This document shows, piece by piece, positions 1 through 7,918 of a stretch of 64,000 nt of DNA. How positions within the stretch are numbered: the stretch's first letter is position 1; each line of letters opens with the position of its first letter. The translations under genes were made by a program, and so were the position numbers. Origin of the DNA: Streptococcus gallinaceus (GTDB lineage Bacteria; Bacillota; Bacilli; Lactobacillales; Streptococcaceae); contig NZ_JALJXU010000009.1 in the NCBI RefSeq assembly GCF_024170225.1, forward strand, positions 1 through 64,000, written 5' to 3'. The notes under the pieces were generated by a model. It was given only the letters and a program-made list of their open reading frames with translations. It had not been told where the DNA came from and made no database searches.

Positions 1-6
1 TATCTT

Positions 7-35
7 AGTCTATCATGTTTGCTTCTTCTTGTCAA
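7..35 (-). promoter_or_regulatory. Strong sigma-A promoter reading left, second of a tandem pair
   Basis: On the minus strand a perfect TTGACA (+ positions 30-35) is separated by 17 nt from TAGACT (7-12). It reads off the left edge. Together with the promoter at 101-129 it resembles the tandem P1/P2 promoters of a streptococcal rRNA operon. The rRNA genes themselves would lie outside the window, so that identity is inferred. Confidence 0.7.
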
Positions 36-100
36 CACTTTTGTTTAACTTTTTTAGAAACTTTTTTCATGACCGCCGCCCCTCACGAGACAACTTAATT

Positions 101-129
101 AGTATATCAGACTACCTCACTACTGTCAA
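101..129 (-). promoter_or_regulatory. Strong sigma-A promoter reading left, first of a tandem pair
   Basis: The minus strand carries TTGACA (+ 124-129), a 17-nt spacer and TATACT (101-106), a near-consensus housekeeping promoter. It lies about 95 bp upstream of a second equally strong promoter in the same direction. No ORF follows within the window, which fits a stable-RNA promoter region. Confidence 0.7.
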
Positions 130-151
130 CACTGTTTTTGACTTTTTTTCA

Positions 152-183
152 AAAAAATTCACCCCTTATTGGGGCGAATTTTT
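152..183 (-). terminator. Rho-independent terminator after hpf
   Basis: A 12-13 bp stem of A/T flanks around CCCC/GGGG with a 5-nt loop is followed by a T run on the minus strand. It abuts the hpf stop codon. The T-rich + side may also let it act in the other direction. Confidence 0.85.
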
Positions 184-727
184 AATTGCGTACTTCTAAC
201 AGTCCAAGATCTCCATCTTCGCGTTTGTAAAGCACATTTGTCGTATGGTCTTTTGCATCTACATAGATGAAGAAGTCATGTCCCAATAGTTCTAATTGCA
301 ATTTTGCTTCTTCTAAGTCCATTGGTTTCGCATCAACTTGTTTTGTGCGAACAACTTTAACTTCTTCTACTGCTGCTTGCTCTTCTAGTTCTGCTGTAAA
401 GATTTGGCTAATCGCAACCTTTTGTCTATTTTTCTTTTCAATCTTTGTTTTATTGCGACGAATTTGACGTTCGATTTTATCTACTACAAGGTCAATTGAG
501 CCATACATATCCTGAGAAATATCTTCTGCTCGAAGCGTGATAGAACCAAGCGGAATAGTTACTTCAACTTTAGAAGTTTTTTCACGGTAAACTTTCAAAT
601 TCACCTTAGCATTCAATTCTTGCTCTTCATTGAAGTACTTTTCAATTTTTGCTACCTTATCTTCAACATAGCGACGGAGTGCATCTGTCACTTCAAGGTT
701 TTCACCACGAATACTGAATTTAATCAT
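182..727 (-). CDS. hpf: Long-form ribosome hibernation promoting factor (HPF)
   Basis: This 181-aa protein has the two-domain layout of long HPF: an N-terminal HPF/RaiA fold (about residues 1-100, beginning MIKFSIRGENLEVT), a charged linker and a C-terminal dimerisation domain (about 125-181, with GHDFFIYVDA). Long HPF binds the 30S subunit and pairs ribosomes into inactive 100S dimers during starvation. The gene follows comFC in the same direction but has its own promoter (768-795) and terminator. Length is typical of the Firmicutes family and the identification is secure. Confidence 0.95.
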   Translation of the reverse strand: MIKFSIRGENLEVTDALRRYVEDKVAKIEKYFNEEQELNAKVNLKVYREKTSKVEVTIPLGSITLRAEDISQDMYGSIDLVVDKIERQIRRNKTKIEKKNRQKVAISQIFTAELEEQAAVEEVKVVRTKQVDAKPMDLEEAKLQLELLGHDFFIYVDAKDHTTNVLYKREDGDLGLLEVRN

Positions 728-767
728 ATGAGTACCTCTTTCTCGGCTTTCGCCTTTCTTCCCTTTT

Positions 768-805
768 ATTATATCACTTTCTATAAATAATGCAAGCGTT
801 TTCTC
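768..805 (-). promoter_or_regulatory. hpf promoter with overlapping cre-like site
   Basis: The minus strand shows TTGCAT (+ 790-795), a 16-nt spacer and an extended TGATATAAT -10 (hexamer 768-773), ending about 40 nt before the hpf ATG. A sequence at 790-805 reads AGAAAACGCTTGCAT, matching most of the CcpA cre consensus (WTGNAAACGNWNNCAW) and covering the -35. Carbon-catabolite control of hpf is inference only. Confidence 0.6.
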
Positions 806-1469
806 ACCTTGCCAATGAAAACGTCTTGATTTCTTTCTTTCCTTTTTTCAATATAGCCTCTTTTGCCCTTTCAAAAGTCACACCTGTCGTATAGATATCA
901 TCAATTAATAAAATCTTTTCTGGCACTTGTTTATATGAAACCACATAAAATGGTTGCTCTAATTTCAATCGTTCCTGACGTGTTTTTTCCGATTGCTTTT
1001 CTGTCTCATATTTTTCCAACAATTCTTGATAGGGAAGTCTTGCTGCATCTAATAGACCTTTAACCTGATTGAAACCACGCTCTTCTTCTCGTTTTTGACT
1101 GACAGGAATCGGGACTAGGGTATAGTCTTGGTAATTTTTTAATACTTTTTGCAATTTTTTGCTAAATATTTTTCTTAAAAGATAATCCCCTTCGAACTTA
1201 TAGCGACTAAAATAGGATTTCATCGCTTCGTTATATTGATAAAGACTGACGTGATCAATGATTTTTCCCTGCTTTTCCCATTTGATGCAATCCTCACAAA
1301 TCTCATCTGTCATCCCCTTATAACATCGTTGGCAGTGTTGATCAGGTATTGTTTCAAAAGACATTTGGCACGATAAACAGAGAACCTCTTCTCTTACTCG
1401 GAGAAAATAAAGTTCTGAAAATGTTTGCCTACCTGCTACTGCCGCACCGCATAGTAAACAATTCATCAA
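804..1469 (-). CDS. comFC: ComFC, competence-associated phosphoribosyltransferase-like protein
   Basis: The 221-aa product has four Cys pairs at its N terminus (CLLC, CLSC, CQRC, CEDC), a zinc-finger arrangement, and a C-terminal type-I phosphoribosyltransferase fold with the PRPP-binding motif ILLIDDIYTTG. ComFC works with the ComFA helicase in the import of single-stranded transforming DNA. Its start overlaps the comFA stop by 4 nt, so the two are translationally coupled and probably share the cin-box promoter at 2757-2764. Family and context agree. Confidence 0.93.
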   Translation of the reverse strand: MMNCLLCGAAVAGRQTFSELYFLRVREEVLCLSCQMSFETIPDQHCQRCYKGMTDEICEDCIKWEKQGKIIDHVSLYQYNEAMKSYFSRYKFEGDYLLRKIFSKKLQKVLKNYQDYTLVPIPVSQKREEERGFNQVKGLLDAARLPYQELLEKYETEKQSEKTRQERLKLEQPFYVVSYKQVPEKILLIDDIYTTGVTFERAKEAILKKGKKEIKTFSLAR

Positions 1470-2749
1470 TAACCAGCCTCCTTGTTCATCAACTTAATTT
1501 CTTTTATAGCATTATCAATTGCTTTGTTTGTTTCCTCCAGGAAGAAAAACAAGAGCCCCGTCGGTCTTTCCACACTCCGACCCACTCGACCTGAAATCTG
1601 GACTAGAGAGGATGAAGTGTACAATCGATGATTGGCTTGTAAAACAAAAACATCCACACAAGGAAAAGTCACTCCTCGTTCTAAAATGGTCGTTGAGATA
1701 AGGATTCCAATTTCACCGCTACGAAATTGCTCTACGATTTCCAAGCGATTTTCTGTTTGACTGGAAACAAAGCCTATTTTTTCCTTTGGATAATAGTGTC
1801 CTATAATAGAAGAAAGTTCTTTCCCTTTTGTAATTTCTGGAACAAAAATAAGCAAGGGAAAGCCTGTCTTCCGCTGATCAGCAATAGCTTTTTTAATCAC
1901 CGCCGGAAGTTGATTTTTAGATAATTGCTTGTCAAATTGATGTATCCAAACCTTACTTGGAACGACTAGCGGATTTTCATGAAAACGTCTAGGAAGACGC
2001 AATCGCTCCAACTCCTTCTTTTTTACCTTTTTATCTAACTCGGCTGTAGAAGTGGCTGTCAAGAAGACTTGGACACCATTTTCTTTGACAGCATTGTCAA
2101 CAGCTTGGTAGAGAACTGGATTGTCTACATAAGGAAAGGCATCAACTTCATCTATCAAAATCAAGTCAAAGGCGCGGTAAAACTTCAGTAGCTGGTGAGT
2201 GGTCGCAATCACAAGCGGTGTCCGAAAGTAGGGTTCGGACTCTCCATGTAAAAGTGAAATAGAACACGCAAAATCTCTTTTCAACCGCTTATACAGTTCG
2301 ATGCAGACATCAATTCGAGGACTTGCCAAGCAGGCACTACCGCCTTGGTCAATCACTTGTGCTACCGCTTCATAAATCATTTCCGTCTTACCAGCACCTG
2401 TCACGGCATGGACCAAAGTTGGCTGCCTTGCTGCAATGTTGGCACAAAGTTTTGTCGAAATATCTGCCTGCCACTTAGTCAGTTGCCCCTTCCATAATAA
2501 AGAATCTTGTCTGGGAAAAGACTTCTGCGGAAAATAATAGATTTCTTGGTCACTGCGTACTCGTCCAAGTAAGATGCACTCTCTGCAATAGAAAGCACCG
2601 TTTGGGAGACGATTTTCAACAGGGTAAGGAGTTGCACAGCGTAAACAAGCCTTGGGATCCGGCGCTATGATTTCTGCCAATCGTCGCTCTTCCTCAGTCA
2701 ATTGATACTTGGTAAACCAACGACCGAGATAATCTTCATTTATGTTCAT
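1466..2749 (-). CDS. comFA: ComFA, DEAD-like ATP-dependent DNA translocase
   Basis: The 427-aa protein is a superfamily-2 helicase that helps pull transforming DNA through the membrane channel. Visible motifs are an N-terminal four-Cys zinc module (CLRC...CREC, about residues 37-60), Walker A AVTGAGKTEM, Walker B LIDEVDAF, motif III TATST and C-terminal helicase motifs ending in GRVGRS. It overlaps comFC. A TACGAATA cin-box lies 7 nt before the ATG and no Shine-Dalgarno sequence is visible, so the mRNA may be leaderless. Expression should depend on the competence sigma factor ComX. Confidence 0.95.
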   Translation of the reverse strand: MNINEDYLGRWFTKYQLTEEERRLAEIIAPDPKACLRCATPYPVENRLPNGAFYCRECILLGRVRSDQEIYYFPQKSFPRQDSLLWKGQLTKWQADISTKLCANIAARQPTLVHAVTGAGKTEMIYEAVAQVIDQGGSACLASPRIDVCIELYKRLKRDFACSISLLHGESEPYFRTPLVIATTHQLLKFYRAFDLILIDEVDAFPYVDNPVLYQAVDNAVKENGVQVFLTATSTAELDKKVKKKELERLRLPRRFHENPLVVPSKVWIHQFDKQLSKNQLPAVIKKAIADQRKTGFPLLIFVPEITKGKELSSIIGHYYPKEKIGFVSSQTENRLEIVEQFRSGEIGILISTTILERGVTFPCVDVFVLQANHRLYTSSSLVQISGRVGRSVERPTGLLFFFLEETNKAIDNAIKEIKLMNKEAGY

Positions 2750-2756
2750 ACTTGAT

Positions 2757-2764
2757 TATTCGTA
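2757..2764 (-). promoter_or_regulatory. cin-box (ComX/sigma-X -10 element) for comFA-comFC
   Basis: The octamer TACGAATA, the core streptococcal competence promoter, occurs on the minus strand immediately upstream of comFA, with T-rich sequence before it. A start site 6-8 nt downstream would fall at or next to the comFA ATG at 2749. Confidence 0.85.
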
Positions 2765-2779
2765 AATTGATAGGAAAAC

Positions 2780-2808
2780 TTGATAAGTCCTACAAAAATG
2801 TGTACAAT
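2780..2808 (+). promoter_or_regulatory. Promoter of yigZ, predicted leaderless
   Basis: TTGATA (2780-2785), a 17-nt spacer and TACAAT (2803-2808) lie so close to the ATG at 2815 that the normal start site coincides with the start codon. No Shine-Dalgarno sequence precedes the ATG. Confidence 0.7.
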
Positions 2809-2814
2809 TTTCTT

Positions 2815-3447
2815 ATGAAGAAATACAAGACGATTAAAGAAGATGGTGTCATTCAGATTGACATAAAAAAATCGCAGTTTATTTGCCATCTAAAACGGGT
2901 AACTAGCGAAGAAGAGGCACGTGAATTTATCAACTCCTTAAGAAAGGAACACTACAAGGCTAATCACAACTGCTCTGCTTTTATCTTGGGAGAACAGTCT
3001 AGTACCAAACGTTCTTCCGATGATGGGGAGCCTTCAGGAACAGCCGGAGTTCCCATGCTGACAGTTTTAGAAAATCATGAGCTAACCGATGTTGTGGCTG
3101 TGGTGACGCGTTATTTTGGCGGTATAAAGTTGGGGGCTGGAGGGCTGATCCGTGCTTACGCTGGAGCAGTGGCTGAAGCAGTCAAAAAGATTGGCTGCGT
3201 TTTAGTCAAAGAGCAACAGGGGATTCAGGTCACTTTATCCTACGCACAATACCAAGATTTTGCCAAATGGTGTTCTGAAAATGGATTGGTCGAATATGAC
3301 ACCCAATTTTTAGAAACTGTAACAACAACTCTCTACGTTGACAAGGAAGACACTCAGACAACTATTAACAGTCTAAGGGACTACTATCATGGTAAAATTC
3401 ATGCAACTGAGACGTCAGTTCGTGTGGTTGAAATCCCCATAAATTAA
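2815..3447 (+). CDS. YigZ/IMPACT family protein
   Basis: The 210-aa protein begins MKKYKTIKEDG and has the UPF0029/IMPACT N-terminal domain with conserved DDGEPSGTAG (about residues 63-72) and RYFGGIKLGAGGLIRAY. A C-terminal ferredoxin-like domain (DUF1949) follows. Family members may act at the ribosome or on RNA; the bacterial function is not firmly established. An in-frame TTG at 2752 would add 21 residues, but it lies upstream of the -10 at 2803-2808, so the ATG at 2815 is the better start. The gene is divergent from comFA. Confidence 0.9.
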   Translation: MKKYKTIKEDGVIQIDIKKSQFICHLKRVTSEEEAREFINSLRKEHYKANHNCSAFILGEQSSTKRSSDDGEPSGTAGVPMLTVLENHELTDVVAVVTRYFGGIKLGAGGLIRAYAGAVAEAVKKIGCVLVKEQQGIQVTLSYAQYQDFAKWCSENGLVEYDTQFLETVTTTLYVDKEDTQTTINSLRDYYHGKIHATETSVRVVEIPIN

Positions 3448-3451
3448 AAAC

Positions 3452-3475
3452 AGCTATCATCTCGATAGCTTTTTT
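3452..3475 (+). terminator. Terminator after yigZ
   Basis: AGCTATC / GATAGCT 7-bp stem with a 5-nt loop, followed by six T residues. Confidence 0.85.
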
Positions 3476-3479
3476 ATAT

Positions 3480-3508
3480 TTTACAAAAATAAGTACAGGG
3501 GGTATACT
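3480..3508 (+). promoter_or_regulatory. cysK promoter
   Basis: TTTACA (3480-3485), 17-nt spacer, TATACT (3503-3508). A GGAGG ribosome-binding site at 3524-3528 precedes the cysK ATG at 3535. Confidence 0.65.
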
Positions 3509-3534
3509 GAACCTACAAGAATTGGAGGAATACT

Positions 3535-4461
3535 ATGGCTATTTATCAAAATATTACACAACTTATCGGAAAAACACCTGTTGTTAAATTGAACAATATC
3601 GTCCCTGAAGATGCAGCAGATGTTTATGTGAAGCTAGAGGCTTTCAACCCAGGTTCGTCTGTTAAAGACCGTATCGCTCTCAACATGATTGAAGATGCTG
3701 AAAAACGCGGTATCATCAAGCCAGGCGATACAATTGTGGAGCCAACTTCTGGAAATACAGGGATTGGGCTCGCTTGGGTCGGTGCTGCTAAAGGATACAA
3801 AGTGGTCATTGTGATGCCTGAGACAATGAGTGTCGAGCGCCGTAAAATCGTTCAAGCCTATGGCGCTGAATTGGTCCTTACACCTGGTTCTGAAGGCATT
3901 AAAGGTTCCATTGAAAAGGCAAAAGAAATCGCTGCTGAACGCGGTGCTTGGGTCCCATTGCAATTTGAAAATCCTGCCAACCCAGAAATTCATGAATTAA
4001 CAACAGGAGCTGAAATTCTGGAAGACTTCGGTCCAACAGGTCTAGATGCCTTTGTAGCTGGTATCGGTACTGGTGGTACGATCACTGGTGTTTCTCGCGC
4101 GCTCAAAAAAGCAAATCCTGACATCCAAATTTATGGTTTGGAAGCAGATGAGTCAGCTGTCTTGTCAGGAGACAAACCTGGTCCACATAAAATTCAAGGT
4201 ATCTCAACTGGTTTTATCCCAGGAGCTTTAGATACAAGTTCTTATGACCATGTATTACGTATCAAATCTGACGACGCCTTAGCTTTTGGTCGGACATTTG
4301 GTGGACAGGACGGATTCCTCATCGGTATTTCTGCCTCTGCTGCTATCTTTGGTGCCATTGAAGTTGCCAAAAAACTTGGAAAAGGGAAAAAAGTATTAGC
4401 CTTAGCTCCAGATAACGGAGAACGCTATCTATCAACTGCCCTCTATCAATTTGAAGACTAA
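3535..4461 (+). CDS. cysK: Cysteine synthase A (O-acetylserine sulfhydrylase)
   Basis: The 308-aa PLP enzyme makes cysteine from O-acetylserine and sulfide. The PLP lysine lies in [11 protein letters not shown] (K44), the phosphate/substrate loop is [10 protein letters not shown] (about 70-79) and the cofactor-phosphate loop is [10 protein letters not shown] (about 176-185). Length matches CysK rather than the longer cystathionine synthases. It is monocistronic, with its own promoter and a strong terminator whose stem runs into the convergent S1-domain gene. Confidence 0.95.
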   Translation: MAIYQNITQLIGKTPVVKLNNIVPEDAADVYVKLEAFNPGSSVKDRIALNMIEDAEKRGIIKPGDTIVEPTSGNTGIGLAWVGAAKGYKVVIVMPETMSVERRKIVQAYGAELVLTPGSEGIKGSIEKAKEIAAERGAWVPLQFENPANPEIHELTTGAEILEDFGPTGLDAFVAGIGTGGTITGVSRALKKANPDIQIYGLEADESAVLSGDKPGPHKIQGISTGFIPGALDTSSYDHVLRIKSDDALAFGRTFGGQDGFLIGISASAAIFGAIEVAKKLGKGKKVLALAPDNGERYLSTALYQFED

Positions 4462-4465
4462 AATA

Positions 4466-4499
4466 AAAACAAGTGAAATCAGATGATTTCACTTGTTTT
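4466..4499. terminator. Bidirectional terminator shared by cysK and the S1-domain gene
   Basis: A 15-bp perfect stem (4466-4480 with 4485-4499) has a 4-nt loop and A/T tails on both sides. The stop codon of the convergent S1-domain gene (4489-4491) lies inside the right arm, so this gene's last codons are part of the hairpin. Confidence 0.85.
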
Positions 4500-4851
4500 C
4501 TTGTGCTAACATGTCTTTGGCTTCCTGAATCCATGTTGGCATAGCTTCTTCTAAGGGCTGGAAACCAAATTTATTGCGGTCATTCGTAAAACGATGACGA
4601 CGCGGAAATTTTTGCTTTTCTTCTTCCAAGGTTCTAAGTGATAGGCTGGCTTTCTTCGAAAATTCATCATAATCCACCACCTGAACAAGAACTTGTTGTC
4701 CCATTTTCAGATGATCGTGGATATTGTCTACAAAGCCTGTCTTTATCTCAGAGATATGAATCAAACCAGTTGTTCCATCTTCTAATTCGACAAAGGCACC
4801 GTAGGGCTGTACACCTGTGATGATTCCTTGGATTTTATCTCCGATTTTCAT
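4489..4851 (-). CDS. S1 RNA-binding domain protein (YugI/GSP13/CvfD-like)
   Basis: The 120-aa protein starts with one S1 domain (residues 1-73: GDKIQGIITGVQPYGAFVEL, HISEI, KASLSLR) followed by a basic, Trp-containing tail. Small single-S1 proteins of this type in Firmicutes associate with 30S subunits or mRNA; in pneumococcus the CvfD homologue is a post-transcriptional regulator tied to cold growth and virulence. It starts 1 nt after the HAD-cyclophilin stop, so the two genes are co-transcribed. The exact role here is inferred from the family. Confidence 0.85.
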   Translation of the reverse strand: MKIGDKIQGIITGVQPYGAFVELEDGTTGLIHISEIKTGFVDNIHDHLKMGQQVLVQVVDYDEFSKKASLSLRTLEEEKQKFPRRHRFTNDRNKFGFQPLEEAMPTWIQEAKDMLAQENK

Positions 4852-4852
4852 C

Positions 4853-6250
4853 CTAGTCCTCGATTGTCACGCCAAGAATAACCACGTCTTCAAGAGGTTT
4901 GTCTTGTGAACCAGTCTCTACCGCTGCAATAGCATCCAAAACTGCAAATGAATCTGTATCCATCAAGTGACCGAAAACAGTATGACGTTGGTCCAAGTGA
5001 GGTGTGCCGCCATTTTCTGCATAGAGGGCTGCGATTTCTGCTGGCCAGCCACCACGTTCTAATTCTTTAGCTGAGTAGGGGAAGTTGGTGTTTTGAACGA
5101 TAAAGAATTGGCTACCATTTGTATTTGGACCTGCATTAGCCATTGAAAGAGCACCACGTAGGTTGAAAACTTCCATTGAAAATTCATCTTCAAAAGAGTC
5201 TCCATAGATGGATTGTCCACCCATACCCGTACCTGTTGGGTCGCCACCTTGAATCATAAAGTCTTTGATAATACGGTGGAAAATAACACCATCATAATAA
5301 CCATCTTTTGAAAGAGCGACAAAGTTGGCCACTGTTTTTGGTGCTTGTTCTGGGAAAAGCTTGATTTTAAGGTCACCATGATTGGTTTGAATTGTTGCAA
5401 TTGGTCCTTCTGCATTTGCAAGGTCAAGTTGTGGATAATTTCTAATTGTTTCTACCATTCCTAATTTCTCCAAGGCATCATAGATGCCATCTTCTTCTAA
5501 TTTTTTTGTAATGTAATCCGCTTTTGCTGCTAGTGCTGGATGGGATTCTCCCATGGCAATACTGATACCGGCATAGTCAAACAGTTCAATGTCGTTGAGA
5601 CCATCACCAAAAACCAGTACATTTTCAGGTTTTAATCCTAAATGCTCTACTAATTTTGCGACTCCTGTAGCCTTAGAGGCTGTCTTCAAAAGGATATCAG
5701 ATGAGCGTGTTTCCCAACGGACACTCTTGAGTTCAGCCAGTTCTTCTGACAAGATAGCTTCGAATCCATTGGGCTCAAAGGTCCACATCTGGTAGATATC
5801 CTTGCCTTGATAAAAATCTGGATTGATTTCTAAATCATCATAAACGATATCAATAGTTTCTTGAACTGCATCATTTCTCTCAGAAATTGCTGCTGCCTCT
5901 GCCCCCATAAAGCCATAAGCAATGCCGATTTCTTGAGACCAAGCAATGTAGGATTCCACCAATTCCCGAGGAATGGGATTGTCGTAGATAATGTTTCCTT
6001 TTTTATCTTCTACCAAACTGCCATTCATCATAGCAAAATAGTCTGGCTTGAGTGCGGCTAACTCAGGTACTACTCCGTACTTGGCACGACCGGAAGCCAG
6101 CCCTGTTTCGATTCCTTTTTTTCGCAAGGATTCAAAGACATGTGGGATTGTCGCTGGGATATAGCCTGTATTTTTTACACGCAAGGTATCATCAATATCA
6201 AAAATCACCAACTTGATTTTCTTGGCTCGGTATTTTAACTTAGCGTCCAT
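4853..6250 (-). CDS. Bifunctional Cof-type HAD phosphatase / cyclophilin peptidyl-prolyl isomerase
   Basis: Two enzymes are fused in one 465-aa chain. Residues 1-265 form a Cof/HAD-IIB phosphatase with nucleophile motif VIFDIDDTL (D18, D20) and the late motif [14 protein letters not shown]. Residues 275-465 form a cyclophilin with the catalytic segment [19 protein letters not shown] and the NGSQFFI strand. No signal peptide is present, so it is cytoplasmic. This fusion is known in streptococci. The HAD substrate is unknown (sugar phosphates or flavin-type compounds are typical). The reading frame is intact. Confidence 0.95.
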   Translation of the reverse strand: MDAKLKYRAKKIKLVIFDIDDTLRVKNTGYIPATIPHVFESLRKKGIETGLASGRAKYGVVPELAALKPDYFAMMNGSLVEDKKGNIIYDNPIPRELVESYIAWSQEIGIAYGFMGAEAAAISERNDAVQETIDIVYDDLEINPDFYQGKDIYQMWTFEPNGFEAILSEELAELKSVRWETRSSDILLKTASKATGVAKLVEHLGLKPENVLVFGDGLNDIELFDYAGISIAMGESHPALAAKADYITKKLEEDGIYDALEKLGMVETIRNYPQLDLANAEGPIATIQTNHGDLKIKLFPEQAPKTVANFVALSKDGYYDGVIFHRIIKDFMIQGGDPTGTGMGGQSIYGDSFEDEFSMEVFNLRGALSMANAGPNTNGSQFFIVQNTNFPYSAKELERGGWPAEIAALYAENGGTPHLDQRHTVFGHLMDTDSFAVLDAIAAVETGSQDKPLEDVVILGVTIED

Positions 6251-6288
6251 GAATCTCCCTTCTCTTACTTTCTTTCAATAGTATACCA

Positions 6289-6930
6289 CTATTCATCCTC
6301 TTGTGCCACCAGTCCATGTTGAAATGCATAGACAACCGCCTGTGTGCGGTCGCTTACTTCAAGCTTGGACAAGATATTGGACACATGGGTTTTAACTGTT
6401 TTTAGGGAAATGAAGGATTCATCAGCAATCCGCTGATTATCGTAACCTTTGGCCAAGAGGGTCAAAATCTCGCGTTCACGAGCCGTCAAACCTTCATGCA
6501 AGGCTGGATGTTTGCGGTGGTGTTCTACCTTTTTCTCCACCTCTGTCTCAATGGCCAATTCTCCCCGCGAAACTTTGCGAATAGCTTGGACAATTTCATC
6601 TGCGCTAGATGTTTTGAGCATGTAGCCTTTGGCTCCCGCATTCAGAACTGGATAAATTTTTTCATTATCCAGATAAGAGGTCAAAATGACAATCTTTGCT
6701 TCAGGCCATTTTTCCAAGATAGCAAGCGTCGCTTCAACTCCTGTCATCTTGGGCATGACCAAATCCATGACAATAACATCTGGCTTTTCAGCCAAGGCCA
6801 TCTCCAAGCCCTGCTCGCCATCATTTGCCTCTGCCACAACCTCAACATCGGGCTGTAAATTTAAAAAACTTTTCAATCCTAGTCGGACCATCTCATGGTC
6901 GTCGACCAGTAATACTCGAATTTTACTCAT
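6289..6930 (-). CDS. liaR: LiaR, NarL-family response regulator of cell-envelope stress
   Basis: This 213-aa regulator has a receiver domain with acceptor Asp in IVMDLVMPKM (D56) and a C-terminal LuxR-type HTH (about 145-205, LTAREREILTLLAKGYDN). It is third in a liaF-liaS-liaR set; its start overlaps the liaS stop by 8 nt. LiaFSR (VraSR in staphylococci) senses lipid-II-targeting antibiotics and membrane damage and activates its own operon and envelope genes. Confidence 0.93.
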   Translation of the reverse strand: MSKIRVLLVDDHEMVRLGLKSFLNLQPDVEVVAEANDGEQGLEMALAEKPDVIVMDLVMPKMTGVEATLAILEKWPEAKIVILTSYLDNEKIYPVLNAGAKGYMLKTSSADEIVQAIRKVSRGELAIETEVEKKVEHHRKHPALHEGLTAREREILTLLAKGYDNQRIADESFISLKTVKTHVSNILSKLEVSDRTQAVVYAFQHGLVAQEDE

Positions 6931-7918
6931 CTTCTTTTCCTTTCAAAAGTGGAATACGAATATCAATGGCCACACCTCGCTGAGGGGCTGTTCGAATTTT
7001 AACTGTTCCAGCCATATCCTCCACACGGTCTTGGATATTCTGCAAGCCATAACTCATATCCTTTTCATCCGTCTGCTCGAATCCAAGGCCGTCATCAGAC
7101 ATTTTCAGCTGTACTTCTGTCTCATGCTGTACCAGATAGACATCGAGGTGCTCAGCCTTGGCATGTCGCAAGGTATTACTGATAATTTCTTGACCAATGC
7201 GGAACAAATGCTCTTCTATCAACTTGGGCAGATGGTCAATTTCATGATGGAAGGTAACTTGAATAGTGCTTTTATCACTAACTTCCTTCAAAATCACTTC
7301 GAATCCCTCTACCAAATTTTTTCCTGCTAATTCACTTGGTCGCAAATGCAGTAATAATATGCGTAGGTCTTTCTGGGCTGATTCTATCAAGTCCTTGACG
7401 GTGCCCAGTTGCTGTGACAAGGTCTCCGCTGGTAGCTGGTCTAGATTTGCAGATAAACCTGACAAAATCATACTCGTCGCAAACAACTCTTGGCTAACTG
7501 TATCGTGTAAATCGCGAGCAATCCGCTTGCGTTCACCCTCTACAATTTCCTCTCGCCTAACTAAGTCTTGGTTGTCAATCAGTTGAACTTGCTTGGTTAA
7601 ATTTCGCACCTTGTCCGACAAATCCAATAAGAGCTGATCCTCTTCTGAACTTGTACGAATACTTTTATTCTGCAAAATAGACCGTAATTTTTGCCGCATA
7701 AGCTGAGTTGCGGTAATAGCCGAGGATTGAACCAAGATAAAAAGAAAGAATGCCAAGACAAGGACCAGTAAAATCAAGGTAAAAATCAGCTGATCGGTGG
7801 CAATCCAGAGAGAAACATCCCAAATGGATAAGTGCAACAGAGGAAAAATGGCTGCTAGGACAACCAAGATAATCAGAGCTGCATACCAAATCAGAAGGAG
7901 AAAGGTTCGTTTTGTCAT
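6923..7918 (-). CDS. liaS: LiaS, membrane sensor histidine kinase
   Basis: The 331-aa protein has two N-terminal membrane helices (about 7-30 and 43-66) with a very short external loop, the intramembrane-sensing type. A HisKA_3 domain carries phospho-acceptor His in RKRIARDLHDTV (H138), and an HATPase domain contains SNTLRHAKA and DDGLGFE. It is translationally coupled to liaR and overlaps liaF by 4 nt. LiaF normally keeps it silent until the envelope is stressed. Confidence 0.93.
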   Translation of the reverse strand: MTKRTFLLLIWYAALIILVVLAAIFPLLHLSIWDVSLWIATDQLIFTLILLVLVLAFFLFILVQSSAITATQLMRQKLRSILQNKSIRTSSEEDQLLLDLSDKVRNLTKQVQLIDNQDLVRREEIVEGERKRIARDLHDTVSQELFATSMILSGLSANLDQLPAETLSQQLGTVKDLIESAQKDLRILLLHLRPSELAGKNLVEGFEVILKEVSDKSTIQVTFHHEIDHLPKLIEEHLFRIGQEIISNTLRHAKAEHLDVYLVQHETEVQLKMSDDGLGFEQTDEKDMSYGLQNIQDRVEDMAGTVKIRTAPQRGVAIDIRIPLLKGKEDE

